A DNA stretch of 64,000 nt, taken from positions 538,859 through 602,858 of the forward strand of contig NZ_JH376797.1 in NCBI RefSeq assembly GCF_000234095.1. The letters are read 5' to 3'. The notes below the pieces were generated by a model. The model worked only from the letters and a program-made list of their open reading frames with translations, did not search any database and had not been told where the DNA came from. How positions within the stretch are numbered: position 1 is the stretch's first letter; every line of letters starts with the position of its first letter. Shown one piece after another: positions 27,253-35,148 of the stretch. The stretch is from Centipeda infelix ATCC 43532. Lineage in GTDB: Bacteria; Bacillota; Negativicutes; Selenomonadales; Selenomonadaceae. Both the position numbers and the translations under genes were made by a program.

Positions 27253-28245
27253 ATGCCACTTGTCGGAACAAAAGAAATGTTTAAGAAAGCCTATGAGGGC
27301 GGCTACGCCATTGGAGCTTTCAACGTCAACAACATGGAGATCGTTCAGGGCATCACCGATGCTGCGGGAGAGCTCAAATCCCCTCTGATTCTTCAGGTCT
27401 CTGCGGGTGCACGCAAGTATGCGCGCCATGAGTATCTGGTTCATCTCGTCAAGGCAGCTCTCGAAATCAACGACATTCCCATCGCTCTGCATCTCGATCA
27501 CGGTGCGGACTTCGATATCTGCAAGTCCTGCATCGACGGCGGCTTCACGTCCGTCATGATCGACGGCTCCCACCTCCCGTATGACGAGAATGTCGCACTT
27601 GCAAAGCGCGTCGCCGAGTACGCACACGCACACGGCGTTGTCGTCGAGGCAGAGCTCGGTCAGCTTGCAGGCATTGAGGACGATGTCAATGTCTCGGCAG
27701 AGGATGCGTCCTACACGAAGCCCGAGGAAGTACAGGACTTCGTCGAGAAGACGGGCGTTGACTCGCTTGCAATTGCAATCGGAACATCGCACGGTGCATT
27801 CAAGTTTACGCCGGATCAGTGCACACGCAACGCAGATGGCGTTCTCGTTCCGCCCCCGCTCCGCTTCGACATCCTTGAGGAGATCGAGAAGCGCATCCCC
27901 GGCTTCCCCATCGTTCTGCACGGCGCTTCCTCCGTCATTCCGAAGTATGTGAAGATCATCAACGAGAACGGCGGACATATGCCGGATGCCGTCGGCATCC
28001 CCGAGGATCAGCTGCGCCGCGCGGCAAAGTCCTCCGTCTGCAAGATCAACATCGACTCCGACCTCCGTCTTGCGATGACGGCGGGCATCCGCGAGCACTT
28101 CAAGAAAGAACCGTCCCACTTCGACCCGCGCCAGTATTTGACCGATGGCCGCAGCTACATCAAGGAGCTCGTCACCCACAAGATCAAAGAGGTGCTCGGC
28201 TCTGACGGCAAAGCCGCCGAGATCCAGGCACTCCTCAACAAGTAA
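27253..28245 (+). CDS. fba: Class II fructose-1,6-bisphosphate aldolase
   Basis: This zinc enzyme interconverts fructose 1,6-bisphosphate with dihydroxyacetone phosphate and glyceraldehyde 3-phosphate. The metal ligands lie in ALHLDHGADF, AIGTSHGAFK and VLHGASSVI, and the substrate phosphate site in NIDSDLRLAMTAGIREHF. At 330 residues it is slightly longer than the tagatose-type aldolases and close to the Firmicutes Fba form, though fructose versus tagatose preference cannot be proven by eye. GGGGG lies 8 nt before the ATG. Codon use is strongly biased to C-ending codons, as for a highly expressed gene. It is monocistronic with its own promoter and terminator. Confidence 0.92.
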   Translation: MPLVGTKEMFKKAYEGGYAIGAFNVNNMEIVQGITDAAGELKSPLILQVSAGARKYARHEYLVHLVKAALEINDIPIALHLDHGADFDICKSCIDGGFTSVMIDGSHLPYDENVALAKRVAEYAHAHGVVVEAELGQLAGIEDDVNVSAEDASYTKPEEVQDFVEKTGVDSLAIAIGTSHGAFKFTPDQCTRNADGVLVPPPLRFDILEEIEKRIPGFPIVLHGASSVIPKYVKIINENGGHMPDAVGIPEDQLRRAAKSSVCKINIDSDLRLAMTAGIREHFKKEPSHFDPRQYLTDGRSYIKELVTHKIKEVLGSDGKAAEIQALLNK

Positions 28246-28277
28246 GATTACGCCTATGATATAACAACGTAAATGCG

Positions 28278-28322
28278 ATATGACCTTATTTCGTGCTCAG
28301 CATGGAATAAGGTCATATTTTT
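28278..28322 (+). terminator. Rho-independent terminator of fba
   Basis: A 13-bp stem ATATGACCTTATT/AATAAGGTCATAT (28278-28290 with 28306-28318) with a U-tract, starting 32 bp after the fba stop. Confidence 0.88.
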
Positions 28323-28354
28323 CCCTATTCCCTGTTTATGGATACATCGGTTAC

Positions 28355-28383
28355 TGGACAGTGTTCCATTTTCATTGTATAAT
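28355..28383 (+). promoter_or_regulatory. Promoter of lysC
   Basis: TGGACA (28355-28360), 17-bp spacer, TATAAT (28378-28383). The predicted leader is about 48 nt, too short for a lysine riboswitch. Confidence 0.75.
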
Positions 28384-28437
28384 GCGTTCAGCATTCGCCA
28401 TTATGGGAATCATACTAATACCATAGGGGGACATTAT

Positions 28438-29667
28438 ATGGCACTAATTGTTAAGAAATTTGGCGGAAGTTCCGTTGCAACACCTGAAAAAATCAAAAAT
28501 GTAGCAAAGCGAATCTTGAGTGAAAAAGCCCCCGATGATCGCATTGTCATGGTAGTATCGGCCATGGGTGACACGACGGATGATCTCATCGCGCTTGCTG
28601 GCGAGGTAGTGGAGAGCCCCTACCAGTATGCGCGCGAGATGGATATGCTCATGACAACAGGAGAACAGGTCTCCATCGCACTCCTTGCGATGGCATTCCG
28701 CTCGATGGGACAGCCTGCCGTTTCCCTCACGGGAGCGATGGCTGGAATGCGTACGGACAGCGCACATACGAAGGGGCGTATTCTAGGCCTTGAGCCAAAG
28801 CGTGTGCACGAGGAGCTGGACAAGGGCAATATCGTTGTCATTGCGGGATTCCAAGGAACGGATGCGGAAGGAAATCCCGTGACCCTCGGACGCGGCGGCT
28901 CAGACACTTCCGCTGTCGCGATTGCGGGTGCGATCGGTGCAGATACTTGTGAGATCTTCACGGATGTCGACGGGATCTATTCCGCAGATCCGCGCATTGC
29001 AAAAGGTGCACGCCGTATGCGTGAAATCACCTACAACGAAATGCTTGAGATGGCGCGTCTCGGTGCGGGTGTCATGCAGCCGCGCTCTGTGGAAATGGGG
29101 CAGCTCTATGGTATCCCCATTCATGTTCGCTCGACCTTTACCTCGGAGCCTGGTACCATCATTAGGGAGGAATATACAGTGGAAGAAAAGTCCTTTATCA
29201 TTCGCGGTGTCACGCATGACGAGCAGGTCTCCAAGATCACCGTTCTCGGGGTTTCCAATGTTCCCGGTGTCGCACACAAGATTTTCTCTGCACTTGCAGA
29301 TGCCAACATCGACGTGGATATGATCGTGCAGAGCATTCGCAGTGCCGAATCCAATATGACGGATATGGTCTTTACCGTCGCCACCATCGATGCGGAGGAA
29401 GCAAAACAGGTCGTCGAGGGCATCTCTGCAGAGATCAAGGCATCCGCCGTCGCCATTGACAACGATGTCGCGAAAATCTCAATTGTCGGTGCGGGAATGC
29501 TTGGCAGCCCCGGAATTGCCTCACGTATGTTCGGCGCACTCTCGAACGCAGACATCAACATTGAGATCATCAGCACGTCGGAGATCAGTATCTCCTGTCT
29601 CATTAAGGGCGGCAGTGTGAAGGATGCAGTCAACCGCATCCACGATGAGTTCTTCCCGAACGCATAA
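28438..29667 (+). CDS. lysC: Aspartate kinase (two ACT domains)
   Basis: The enzyme phosphorylates aspartate, the first step to lysine, threonine and methionine. The kinase domain shows KFGGSSV at the start, VVVSAMGDTTDDLI, LGRGGSDTSAVAIAGAIGA and EIFTDVDGIYSADPR. Two C-terminal ACT domains (about residues 265-335 and 345-409) with TVLGVSNVPGVA and SIVGAGMLGSPGIA provide feedback control. ATG 28438 with GGGGG 7 nt upstream is the start; the frame is open back to 28273, but that crosses the promoter and fba terminator. With 409 residues it is the monofunctional class. hom and thrB of the same pathway lie 26 kb away. Confidence 0.94.
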   Translation: MALIVKKFGGSSVATPEKIKNVAKRILSEKAPDDRIVMVVSAMGDTTDDLIALAGEVVESPYQYAREMDMLMTTGEQVSIALLAMAFRSMGQPAVSLTGAMAGMRTDSAHTKGRILGLEPKRVHEELDKGNIVVIAGFQGTDAEGNPVTLGRGGSDTSAVAIAGAIGADTCEIFTDVDGIYSADPRIAKGARRMREITYNEMLEMARLGAGVMQPRSVEMGQLYGIPIHVRSTFTSEPGTIIREEYTVEEKSFIIRGVTHDEQVSKITVLGVSNVPGVAHKIFSALADANIDVDMIVQSIRSAESNMTDMVFTVATIDAEEAKQVVEGISAEIKASAVAIDNDVAKISIVGAGMLGSPGIASRMFGALSNADINIEIISTSEISISCLIKGGSVKDAVNRIHDEFFPNA

Positions 29668-29695
29668 GAATACTTGTATACACCCACGTATCCTG

Positions 29696-29724
29696 TGGAC
29701 ATAAACAGAACAACGCGCTATCAT
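29696..29724 (+). promoter_or_regulatory. Promoter of the aminotransferase gene
   Basis: TGGACA (29696-29701), 17-bp spacer, TATCAT (29719-29724). Its -35 is identical to that of lysC. Predicted transcription starts near 29731, ten bases before a large stem. Confidence 0.65.
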
Positions 29725-29740
29725 CATAGTGCATTTTAGG

Positions 29741-29799
29741 GAAAGCACGGATTGAAGCTCTGCCGCTCTGTCGGAGGGTTTTACTCAATCCGTGCTTTC
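29741..29799 (+). promoter_or_regulatory. Long perfect stem-loop in the aminotransferase leader
   Basis: GAAAGCACGGATTGA and TCAATCCGTGCTTTC form a perfect 15-bp stem around a 29-nt loop, in the 5' leader between the promoter and AAGGAG at 29808-29813. There is no U-tract after it, so it is not an ordinary terminator. It could stabilise the mRNA or bind a regulator. No known riboswitch was recognised. Confidence 0.55.
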
Positions 29800-29825
29800 A
29801 GAACAAAAAGGAGAGCGTATTCATC

Positions 29826-31067
29826 ATGGCAATTCAAATGGCTGCGTCCCATGCCGCTTCACGGAGACTCAAGGACGCAATTTTCGGTGCTGCTGCAGCG
29901 TGCCGCGCCGCCATCGTCGAACACGGCGAGGAACGCGTTGTGAACGCAACCATTGGGGCGGTGATGGACGATGCCGGAAAACTCGCCCATCTCCCTACAG
30001 TCGAGCGTGTCTTCCGCTCCCTGCCCATTGAGGATTATATTGCCTACGCACCGATCTCGGGGCTTCCGGAATATCTGGAGGCAGCGATCGACATCACCTT
30101 TGCCGGAAACCGTCCCGCAGGATATCTTGGTGCGCTTGCAACCGCAGGCGGAACGGGTGCACTGCGTACCGCTGTCGACAACTATGTGGAAAAGGGCGAT
30201 CAGGTGCTCACCTCAGATTGGTTCTGGGGAACGTACAATGTCATCTGTCAGGAACTTGGCTCCTCTGTGACAAACTTCCAACTCTTTGATGAGTTGAACA
30301 ACTTCAACCATACGGCGTTTGCCGCATCGGTCGATGCGCTCCTCAAGAAACAGGAAAGTCTGCTCATCATCCTCAATACACCGGCGCACAATCCGACAGG
30401 GTACAGCCTCTCCTCCGAGGACTGGGATCATGTGCTGGACTGCGTAAAAAAACACGCCGCCGCAGGAAAGAAAATCCATCTGCTCGTCGACATCGCCTAC
30501 ATTGACTTTGCGGGAGAAAAGCACGAAGCACGCGCCTTTATGCAGAAGTTCTCCAATCTGCCGGAAAACATCTTGACGCTCTTTGCCTTCTCCATGTCCA
30601 AGGCATACACATTCTATGGACAGCGCTGCGGTGCACTGATTGCACTCTCTTCGAGCAAGGCAGTCATCGACGAGTTCGGCGAAATCAGCAAGTATGCGGC
30701 ACGCGCGACGTGGTCGAACATCAACCGCGGTGCGATGACCCTCCTGACGCGTATCCAGCAGGACAAGACCTCCTATGCCTCGTACGAGGCGGAACGCGAT
30801 GCGCTCTATCATCTCGTGCAGGAACGCGGCGATATCTTTATGCAGGAAGCGGCACAGTGCGGACTTCCCGCACTCCCCTATAAGGGCGGTTTCTTCCTCG
30901 CCATTCCTGCCGCAGATCCGCAGGCGGTCTGCAACCTGCTCCACGAAGATCTCATTTTCGCTGTACCTCTGAAAATGGGCGTACGTATTGCGGCTTGTTC
31001 CGTGCCAAAGACAAAAATGTGCGGCATCGCAGAAAAAGTAAAGCACGCAATGGATAAAATGCCTTGA
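29826..31067 (+). CDS. PLP-dependent class I/II aminotransferase (aromatic/aspartate type)
   Basis: The 413-residue cytoplasmic enzyme has the fold-type I pattern: GGTGALRTAVDNY binds the cofactor phosphate, LNTPAHNPTG, LVDIAYIDFAG contains the Asp/Tyr pair, and FSMSKAYTFYGQRCG carries the lysine that forms the PLP Schiff base. The substrate carboxylate Arg is probably in GVRIAAC. The sequence resembles AspC/TyrB-like aromatic aminotransferases, but the keto acid and amino donor cannot be fixed. AAGGAG lies 12 nt upstream of the ATG. It is monocistronic behind a structured leader, and its stop codon overlaps the rplM promoter. Confidence 0.85.
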   Translation: MAIQMAASHAASRRLKDAIFGAAAACRAAIVEHGEERVVNATIGAVMDDAGKLAHLPTVERVFRSLPIEDYIAYAPISGLPEYLEAAIDITFAGNRPAGYLGALATAGGTGALRTAVDNYVEKGDQVLTSDWFWGTYNVICQELGSSVTNFQLFDELNNFNHTAFAASVDALLKKQESLLIILNTPAHNPTGYSLSSEDWDHVLDCVKKHAAAGKKIHLLVDIAYIDFAGEKHEARAFMQKFSNLPENILTLFAFSMSKAYTFYGQRCGALIALSSSKAVIDEFGEISKYAARATWSNINRGAMTLLTRIQQDKTSYASYEAERDALYHLVQERGDIFMQEAAQCGLPALPYKGGFFLAIPAADPQAVCNLLHEDLIFAVPLKMGVRIAACSVPKTKMCGIAEKVKHAMDKMP

Positions 31068-31092
31068 CATTCCAGTCAAAATTTTTTAGAAT
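31064..31092 (+). promoter_or_regulatory. Promoter of rplM-rpsI
   Basis: A consensus TTGACA (31064-31069), 17-bp spacer and TAGAAT (31087-31092). The -35 overlaps the stop codon of the preceding gene. Transcription would start near 31099, leaving a leader of about 100 nt before rplM. Confidence 0.8.
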
Positions 31093-31098
31093 AGCGAC

Positions 31099-31197
31099 GT
31101 GTGATATTTTTCATGTGTCCATTAGCCCCGGAGGCATGAGCAGATATTGCATCAACTCTACATATTGAATGCTCTTACTCTCATAGGGGGGAATTAC
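31099..31197 (+). promoter_or_regulatory. Untranslated leader of rplM-rpsI
   Basis: About 100 nt lie between the predicted start of transcription and GTG 31198. It contains a small hairpin GCC-CCGGA-GGC at about 31124-31134. Ribosomal protein L13 operons in Firmicutes are known to carry autoregulatory leaders, but I cannot match this one to a model by eye. Confidence 0.3.
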
Positions 31198-31638
31198 GTG
31201 AAAACCACGGTTATGGCAAAAGCCGCCGATATTGAACGCAAGTGGTATGTTGTAGATGCCGAGAATCAGACAGTCGGTCGTCTTGCGGCAGAGATTGCAA
31301 AGGTTCTGCGCGGCAAGAACAAGCCCATCTACACACCGCACGTCGATACCGGCGATTATGTCATCGTTATCAATGCTGAGAAAGTCAAGTTCACGGGAAA
31401 GAAGCTGACGGACAAAACCTACTTCCGTCACTCCGGCTACCAGGGCGGCACGACCTTTACGACTGCCGGCCAGATGCTCGACCGCTTCCCGACCCGCGTC
31501 ATCGAACACGCTGTCAAGGGTATGCTGCCGAAGAACAGCCTCGGCGCACAGATCTTCCGTAAGCTGAATGTTTACGTCGGTCCCGAGCATCCCCACGCAG
31601 CACAGAAGCCCGAACCGCTGGCGTTTGATATTCGCTGA
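31198..31638 (+). CDS. rplM: 50S ribosomal protein L13
   Basis: L13 is an early assembly protein of the large subunit. After GTG 31198 the protein reads [20 protein letters not shown] and contains [27 protein letters not shown] and [16 protein letters not shown], all diagnostic. The GTG is preceded by GGGGGG 6 nt upstream; the frame is open to 31147 but without a ribosome site. The 146-residue length is normal. rpsI follows after 26 bp, the usual L13-S9 pair. Confidence 0.97.
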   Translation: MKTTVMAKAADIERKWYVVDAENQTVGRLAAEIAKVLRGKNKPIYTPHVDTGDYVIVINAEKVKFTGKKLTDKTYFRHSGYQGGTTFTTAGQMLDRFPTRVIEHAVKGMLPKNSLGAQIFRKLNVYVGPEHPHAAQKPEPLAFDIR

Positions 31639-31664
31639 GTTTCGTAAAAGGAGGAATCTGTTCG

Positions 31665-32057
31665 ATGGCACAAGTCACTTACTACGGCACGGGTCGCCGC
31701 AAGACCTCGGTTGCACGCGTTCGCCTCGTTCCGGGCGACGGCAAGGTTACGATCAACGGTCGTGAGATGGCAGAGTACTTTGGTCTCAAGACCCTTGAGC
31801 TGATCGTTCGTCAGCCACTCAACCTGACGGAGACGGTCGATAAATACGATGTCATTGCCAACGTATCCGGCGGCGGTGCGTCCGGTCAGGCCGGTGCAAT
31901 TCGCCACGGCATTACGCGCGCACTCATCGAGATGGATGCAGAGCTGCGCCCTGCCCTCAAAAAGGCGGGCTTTGTCACACGCGACCCGCGTGAGAAAGAG
32001 CGCCGCAAGTATGGTCTCAAGAAGGCGCGTAAGGCATCCCAGTTCTCAAAGCGTTAA
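31665..32057 (+). CDS. rpsI: 30S ribosomal protein S9
   Basis: S9 is 130 residues with [16 protein letters not shown] at the N-terminus, [19 protein letters not shown] in the middle and the basic tail [12 protein letters not shown], which reaches the P-site tRNA in the small subunit. GGAGG lies upstream of the ATG. It ends the rplM-rpsI operon before a strong terminator. Confidence 0.97.
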   Translation: MAQVTYYGTGRRKTSVARVRLVPGDGKVTINGREMAEYFGLKTLELIVRQPLNLTETVDKYDVIANVSGGGASGQAGAIRHGITRALIEMDAELRPALKKAGFVTRDPREKERRKYGLKKARKASQFSKR

Positions 32058-32076
32058 TCCACACGAGCTGCAATAT

Positions 32077-32109
32077 AAAATCCCTTTCTCTTATGAGAAG
32101 GGATTTTTT
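32077..32109 (+). terminator. Rho-independent terminator of rplM-rpsI
   Basis: Stem of about 12 bp with one bulged base (32077-32090 with 32095-32104), loop TTAT, then TTTTTT. Confidence 0.88.
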
Positions 32110-32111
32110 GT

Positions 32112-32140
32112 TTGACTTTTTTGCGTTTTTAACATATTAT
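32112..32140 (+). promoter_or_regulatory. Promoter of the Rrf2-family gene
   Basis: TTGACT (32112-32117), 17-bp spacer, TATTAT (32135-32140), 42 bp before the ATG. An AACATA/TATGTT repeat (32131-32136 with 32155-32160) surrounds the start region and could be an autoregulatory site. Confidence 0.6.
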
Positions 32141-32181
32141 ATTGATAGAATAACTATGTTTTACTGAAAGAGGATGAGTCA

Positions 32182-32625
32182 ATGAAGATCTCCGCAAAGG
32201 GTCGCTACGGCATTGCCGCAATGGTGTATCTCGCACGCAACTACGATGCCTCCTCCCCCATTACAATCATCAGCATATCAGAACATCTTGGCATCTCCAA
32301 GATCTATCTTGAGCAGGTTTTCTCCCTCCTCAAGCGCAGCAACCTTGTGAATTCAATCAAGGGCTCGCAGGGCGGCTACCAGCTCTCGCGCCATCCGCGT
32401 GAGATCAGTGCCTATGATATTCTCTCCTCGATTGAGATTTCACTGATCGAAAAGACCGGACCAGCGTCTGAAAAGATGGATCAGCTCAATCATATTCTTG
32501 CCCGCGAAGTCTTTAATGTACTTGACAAGAGCATCTATGAGACGTTGAACGCAATCTCTCTGGAGGATCTTCTGACAGCGTTGGACCGTGAGGAGAGCAA
32601 CGAGAACCTGATGTACTTTATTTAA
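32182..32625 (+). CDS. Rrf2-family transcriptional regulator without cluster cysteines
   Basis: The 147-residue protein begins MKISAKGRYGIAAMVYLAR, the Rrf2 winged-helix start, with the recognition region ISEHLGISKIYLEQVFSLLK and the wing SIKGSQGGYQLSR. The C-terminal part lacks the three cysteines that hold the Fe-S cluster in IscR, NsrR or RirA, so it is more like the cysteine-metabolism repressor CymR. No cys or isc gene is nearby, so the target is unknown. GAGG lies upstream of the ATG. Its last codons overlap the convergent DUF445 gene by 8 bp. Confidence 0.88.
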   Translation: MKISAKGRYGIAAMVYLARNYDASSPITIISISEHLGISKIYLEQVFSLLKRSNLVNSIKGSQGGYQLSRHPREISAYDILSSIEISLIEKTGPASEKMDQLNHILAREVFNVLDKSIYETLNAISLEDLLTALDREESNENLMYFI

Positions 32626-33912
32626 GAGAGAAGATCCATGTGCCAATAAATAGAAGCAGCCCGATACAGCCGCCGACAAGGGAACCGTTGACGCGGATCC
32701 AAAGAAGATCCTCCTCTACCTTATCATAGACAAGATGATTGAGCTCCTCATCGGTAAGACGTGACAGGACGTTCCCGACGATGACACCGACGAGCGTCTG
32801 TGCATGGAGCGCCGAGCGCGCCAAAAGATCATAGAGCACCTTGGTGATGATCTTCTGCAGTTCCATCCGTTCCTCAATCAGAAAGAGCATATGCTGATAT
32901 TCGACGTGGAGAATGCTCTGCAAATGTGTGTAAAACGCCGGCATGTGTTCCGCAATCGGGTCAACCTCCCGTTGGAGATCCATCTGAAAATGGTTCCGCA
33001 GCCCTTGAAACAGTCGACCAAGGGTTTCCTCAATGGGCAGTTCACAGGCAAGTCGCTCCTGCAATTCACGTGCAAGACGCAGGAGCTCTGCATCCTGCCG
33101 AAGATCTCCAATGCAGTCATGGAGGAGTGCGATGGCATTTTCCTGTAGAGGAGAGTGTTCCCTGCCCAGCTCATTCAAGACATGGCAGGTATGACGCTGG
33201 ATCAGCTCCGCCCCTTCGTCCAGATTGACTGTATTGGTCACCTCAAGCAACCGCGATAAAAAGCCATCGCCAATTTTCTCACGTTCAAGCTCCGCAAGCG
33301 CGTCTCGAATCGACTGTCGCGTCTCCTCCGTCGATACTTCCTGGGCAAGGAGGCAGGAGATGCGGACAAGAGCCTTTTGATCCCATTCGTTTGTGCGAAA
33401 GAGCGCATCAAAGCGATTCATGAGTTCAGATGGATCTTCACGCAGGAGGATACTCTTGAGCCGCTCCGCCAGATAGGCGATCGCCTTCTTATTTTTTTTC
33501 GCAAAAATGACGCACGAATAAAATGAAGAACGGTTCCCGTCATTCTCGTTTCTGTTGCCTCTTTGTGCAGAAACTCTTGGAGCATGGGAAACAGGTGAAT
33601 TTTCTCGATATGACGAAAGATCTTCCGCCGCGAAAAAAATTCCTTTTGCACCATTACAACGATTGCATGGATAAAACTGTCCCGTCGCCGCGGCAGAATC
33701 GCCGTATGATACGGAAATCCGAGTGGTCTGCGAAAAAGTGCCGTAACCGCGAACCAGTCCGCAACACCACCGACCAGAGCCGCCTCGCTGACCATGAGCA
33801 GCCCATCCGTCCAGATCGCAGACGGAACGTGCAGATGCAGATACAGGGCGAACAGAAAAAAGAGCGCGGACGATACGAGAGCTGCATTTGCCTTATTCCA
33901 TGTTCGGCTCAT
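32618..33912 (-). pseudogene. DUF445 family membrane protein, split by an apparent frameshift
   Basis: Two adjacent frames together encode one DUF445 protein. The first frame (from 33912) has a hydrophobic helix and LVGGVADWFAVTALFRRPLG, then runs FIRASFLRKK and into nonsense, stopping at 33418. The second frame resumes NKKAIAYLAERLKS and continues to the conserved end WIRVNGSLVGGCIGLLLF. The switch lies in the eight-A run at 33492-33499; one more A restores a 431-residue protein, matching the 409-residue neighbour. The run also forms the -1 slippery heptamer A-AAA-AAA in the right register, so recoding is possible. DUF445 function is not established. ATG 33912 overlaps the upstream stop by 4 bp. 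Confidence 0.8.
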
Positions 33913-35138
33913 AGCCCCCACATCCTTTCCGCACATACCACGAGGAGCGATAACCCCATGCCGACAAAAGCACCGACAATAGCACCATTCACGCGAATCA
34001 TCTGCAAGTCAGTCTGCACCTTCCCCTCGACAAAGACGATGAGTTCGTCCTCCGATTTCTGGTTCAGATAGTCACGTACGAATTCCGCAATCATTCCGTG
34101 GTGCTTCTCCACCTCTCCCGCAGCCAGATTTTTCATCCATCGATCTGCACGATTCTGCCAGCTCTCCGAATGGGCAAATACATCTATTTTCTCATTCAGG
34201 AGTTCCTTAACGTATGGAATCCAGAAGGGGTGACTGCCCTTCATCCGATGCTCAATAAAGTCGATCAGAATATTTTCGATCTCAATATGCTCGATCACAT
34301 GAACCTTGTACCGATGGAGCACCTCATGCAGGCTCGGATTGGTACGAAGTGTAGTCACAAAGGAAACAAGTGCCTGTACCCCGTCTCTGTGACGGCGGTC
34401 ATCGTGCTCCATCGCCGATTGCAGAATATCCGCCAACCGCTCAGTGAGCCACGCCGCAATCATCTCATCATCGAAGAAGGACAGAACGAAGGCGCGAAAC
34501 ATTCCATCACCCTCATATTCCGTGCGTATGGATGCGATGTTCTCACGGAGCATCTCCTGAAATACCTGCGTCTGAATGAGCTGCAGCCCCATGCGGATCA
34601 GCATATTGAAAATGCGGTCTGCGTGGGGCTTTTCAGTCAGCACATCCAATAGTTCGACGAAGCTGTCCTCCAAGGGGAGTGCATGAAGCGCCCGTATGAC
34701 ATACGGAGCAAGCTCTTTTGAAATACGACGGCTGTCCACATCGGCAGCAACGTGGCGCAGAATATCCACGGTCGCCTCGATGAGGCGTTCACGCCCTCCG
34801 CGATGCTCCAGATACTCCACGAGCAGTGCACCAATATCTTCTCGTTCGATAACCTCCATGATATTCTGCTTGCTCAGCAGATCATCAGCAGAGAACTGAA
34901 CCAGTGACTCCATGATTCGCGCACGATTGCGCCGAAGGATATCCGTCCGATGCGATATGCCGAGCGGACGACCGAAGATTGCCTTCACCGCAAACCAGTC
35001 TGCAAGCCCCCCGATCGTCGCCGCCAAAAATCCGTGATGAATCGTTGAAACGAGGAGGGAACTCCCCTGCCCTGCCGTCCCAACTGCACCAAATACACTG
35101 ACGGCAAGTGCCAGATTTGCCTGATTTTCCTTTCGCAA
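33909..35138 (-). CDS. DUF445 family membrane protein
   Basis: The intact 409-residue paralogue of the next gene. It has an N-terminal hydrophobic stretch, the DUF445 block TIGGLADWFAVKAIFGRPLG, a long helical amphipathic middle, and the C-terminal block MIRVNGAIVGAFVGMGLSLL with the second membrane helix. Both conserved blocks occur at equivalent places in both copies, so this is a tandem duplication. The frame starts at TTG 35138 with GAGG 8 nt upstream, directly after the galU stop. The biochemical role of DUF445 (YheB/YjiN type) is unknown. Confidence 0.85.
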   Translation of the reverse strand: MRKENQANLALAVSVFGAVGTAGQGSSLLVSTIHHGFLAATIGGLADWFAVKAIFGRPLGISHRTDILRRNRARIMESLVQFSADDLLSKQNIMEVIEREDIGALLVEYLEHRGGRERLIEATVDILRHVAADVDSRRISKELAPYVIRALHALPLEDSFVELLDVLTEKPHADRIFNMLIRMGLQLIQTQVFQEMLRENIASIRTEYEGDGMFRAFVLSFFDDEMIAAWLTERLADILQSAMEHDDRRHRDGVQALVSFVTTLRTNPSLHEVLHRYKVHVIEHIEIENILIDFIEHRMKGSHPFWIPYVKELLNEKIDVFAHSESWQNRADRWMKNLAAGEVEKHHGMIAEFVRDYLNQKSEDELIVFVEGKVQTDLQMIRVNGAIVGAFVGMGLSLLVVCAERMWGL

Positions 35139-35148
35139 ATCGATCGCC

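Noticed and set aside
27235-28179. 314-codon minus-strand open frame
   Set aside because: Antisense shadow of fba, whose strong codon bias leaves the opposite strand open.
28273-28437. N-terminal extension of aspartate kinase
   Set aside because: The extension overlaps the fba terminator and the lysC promoter; ATG 28438 has a good ribosome site and matches the family start.
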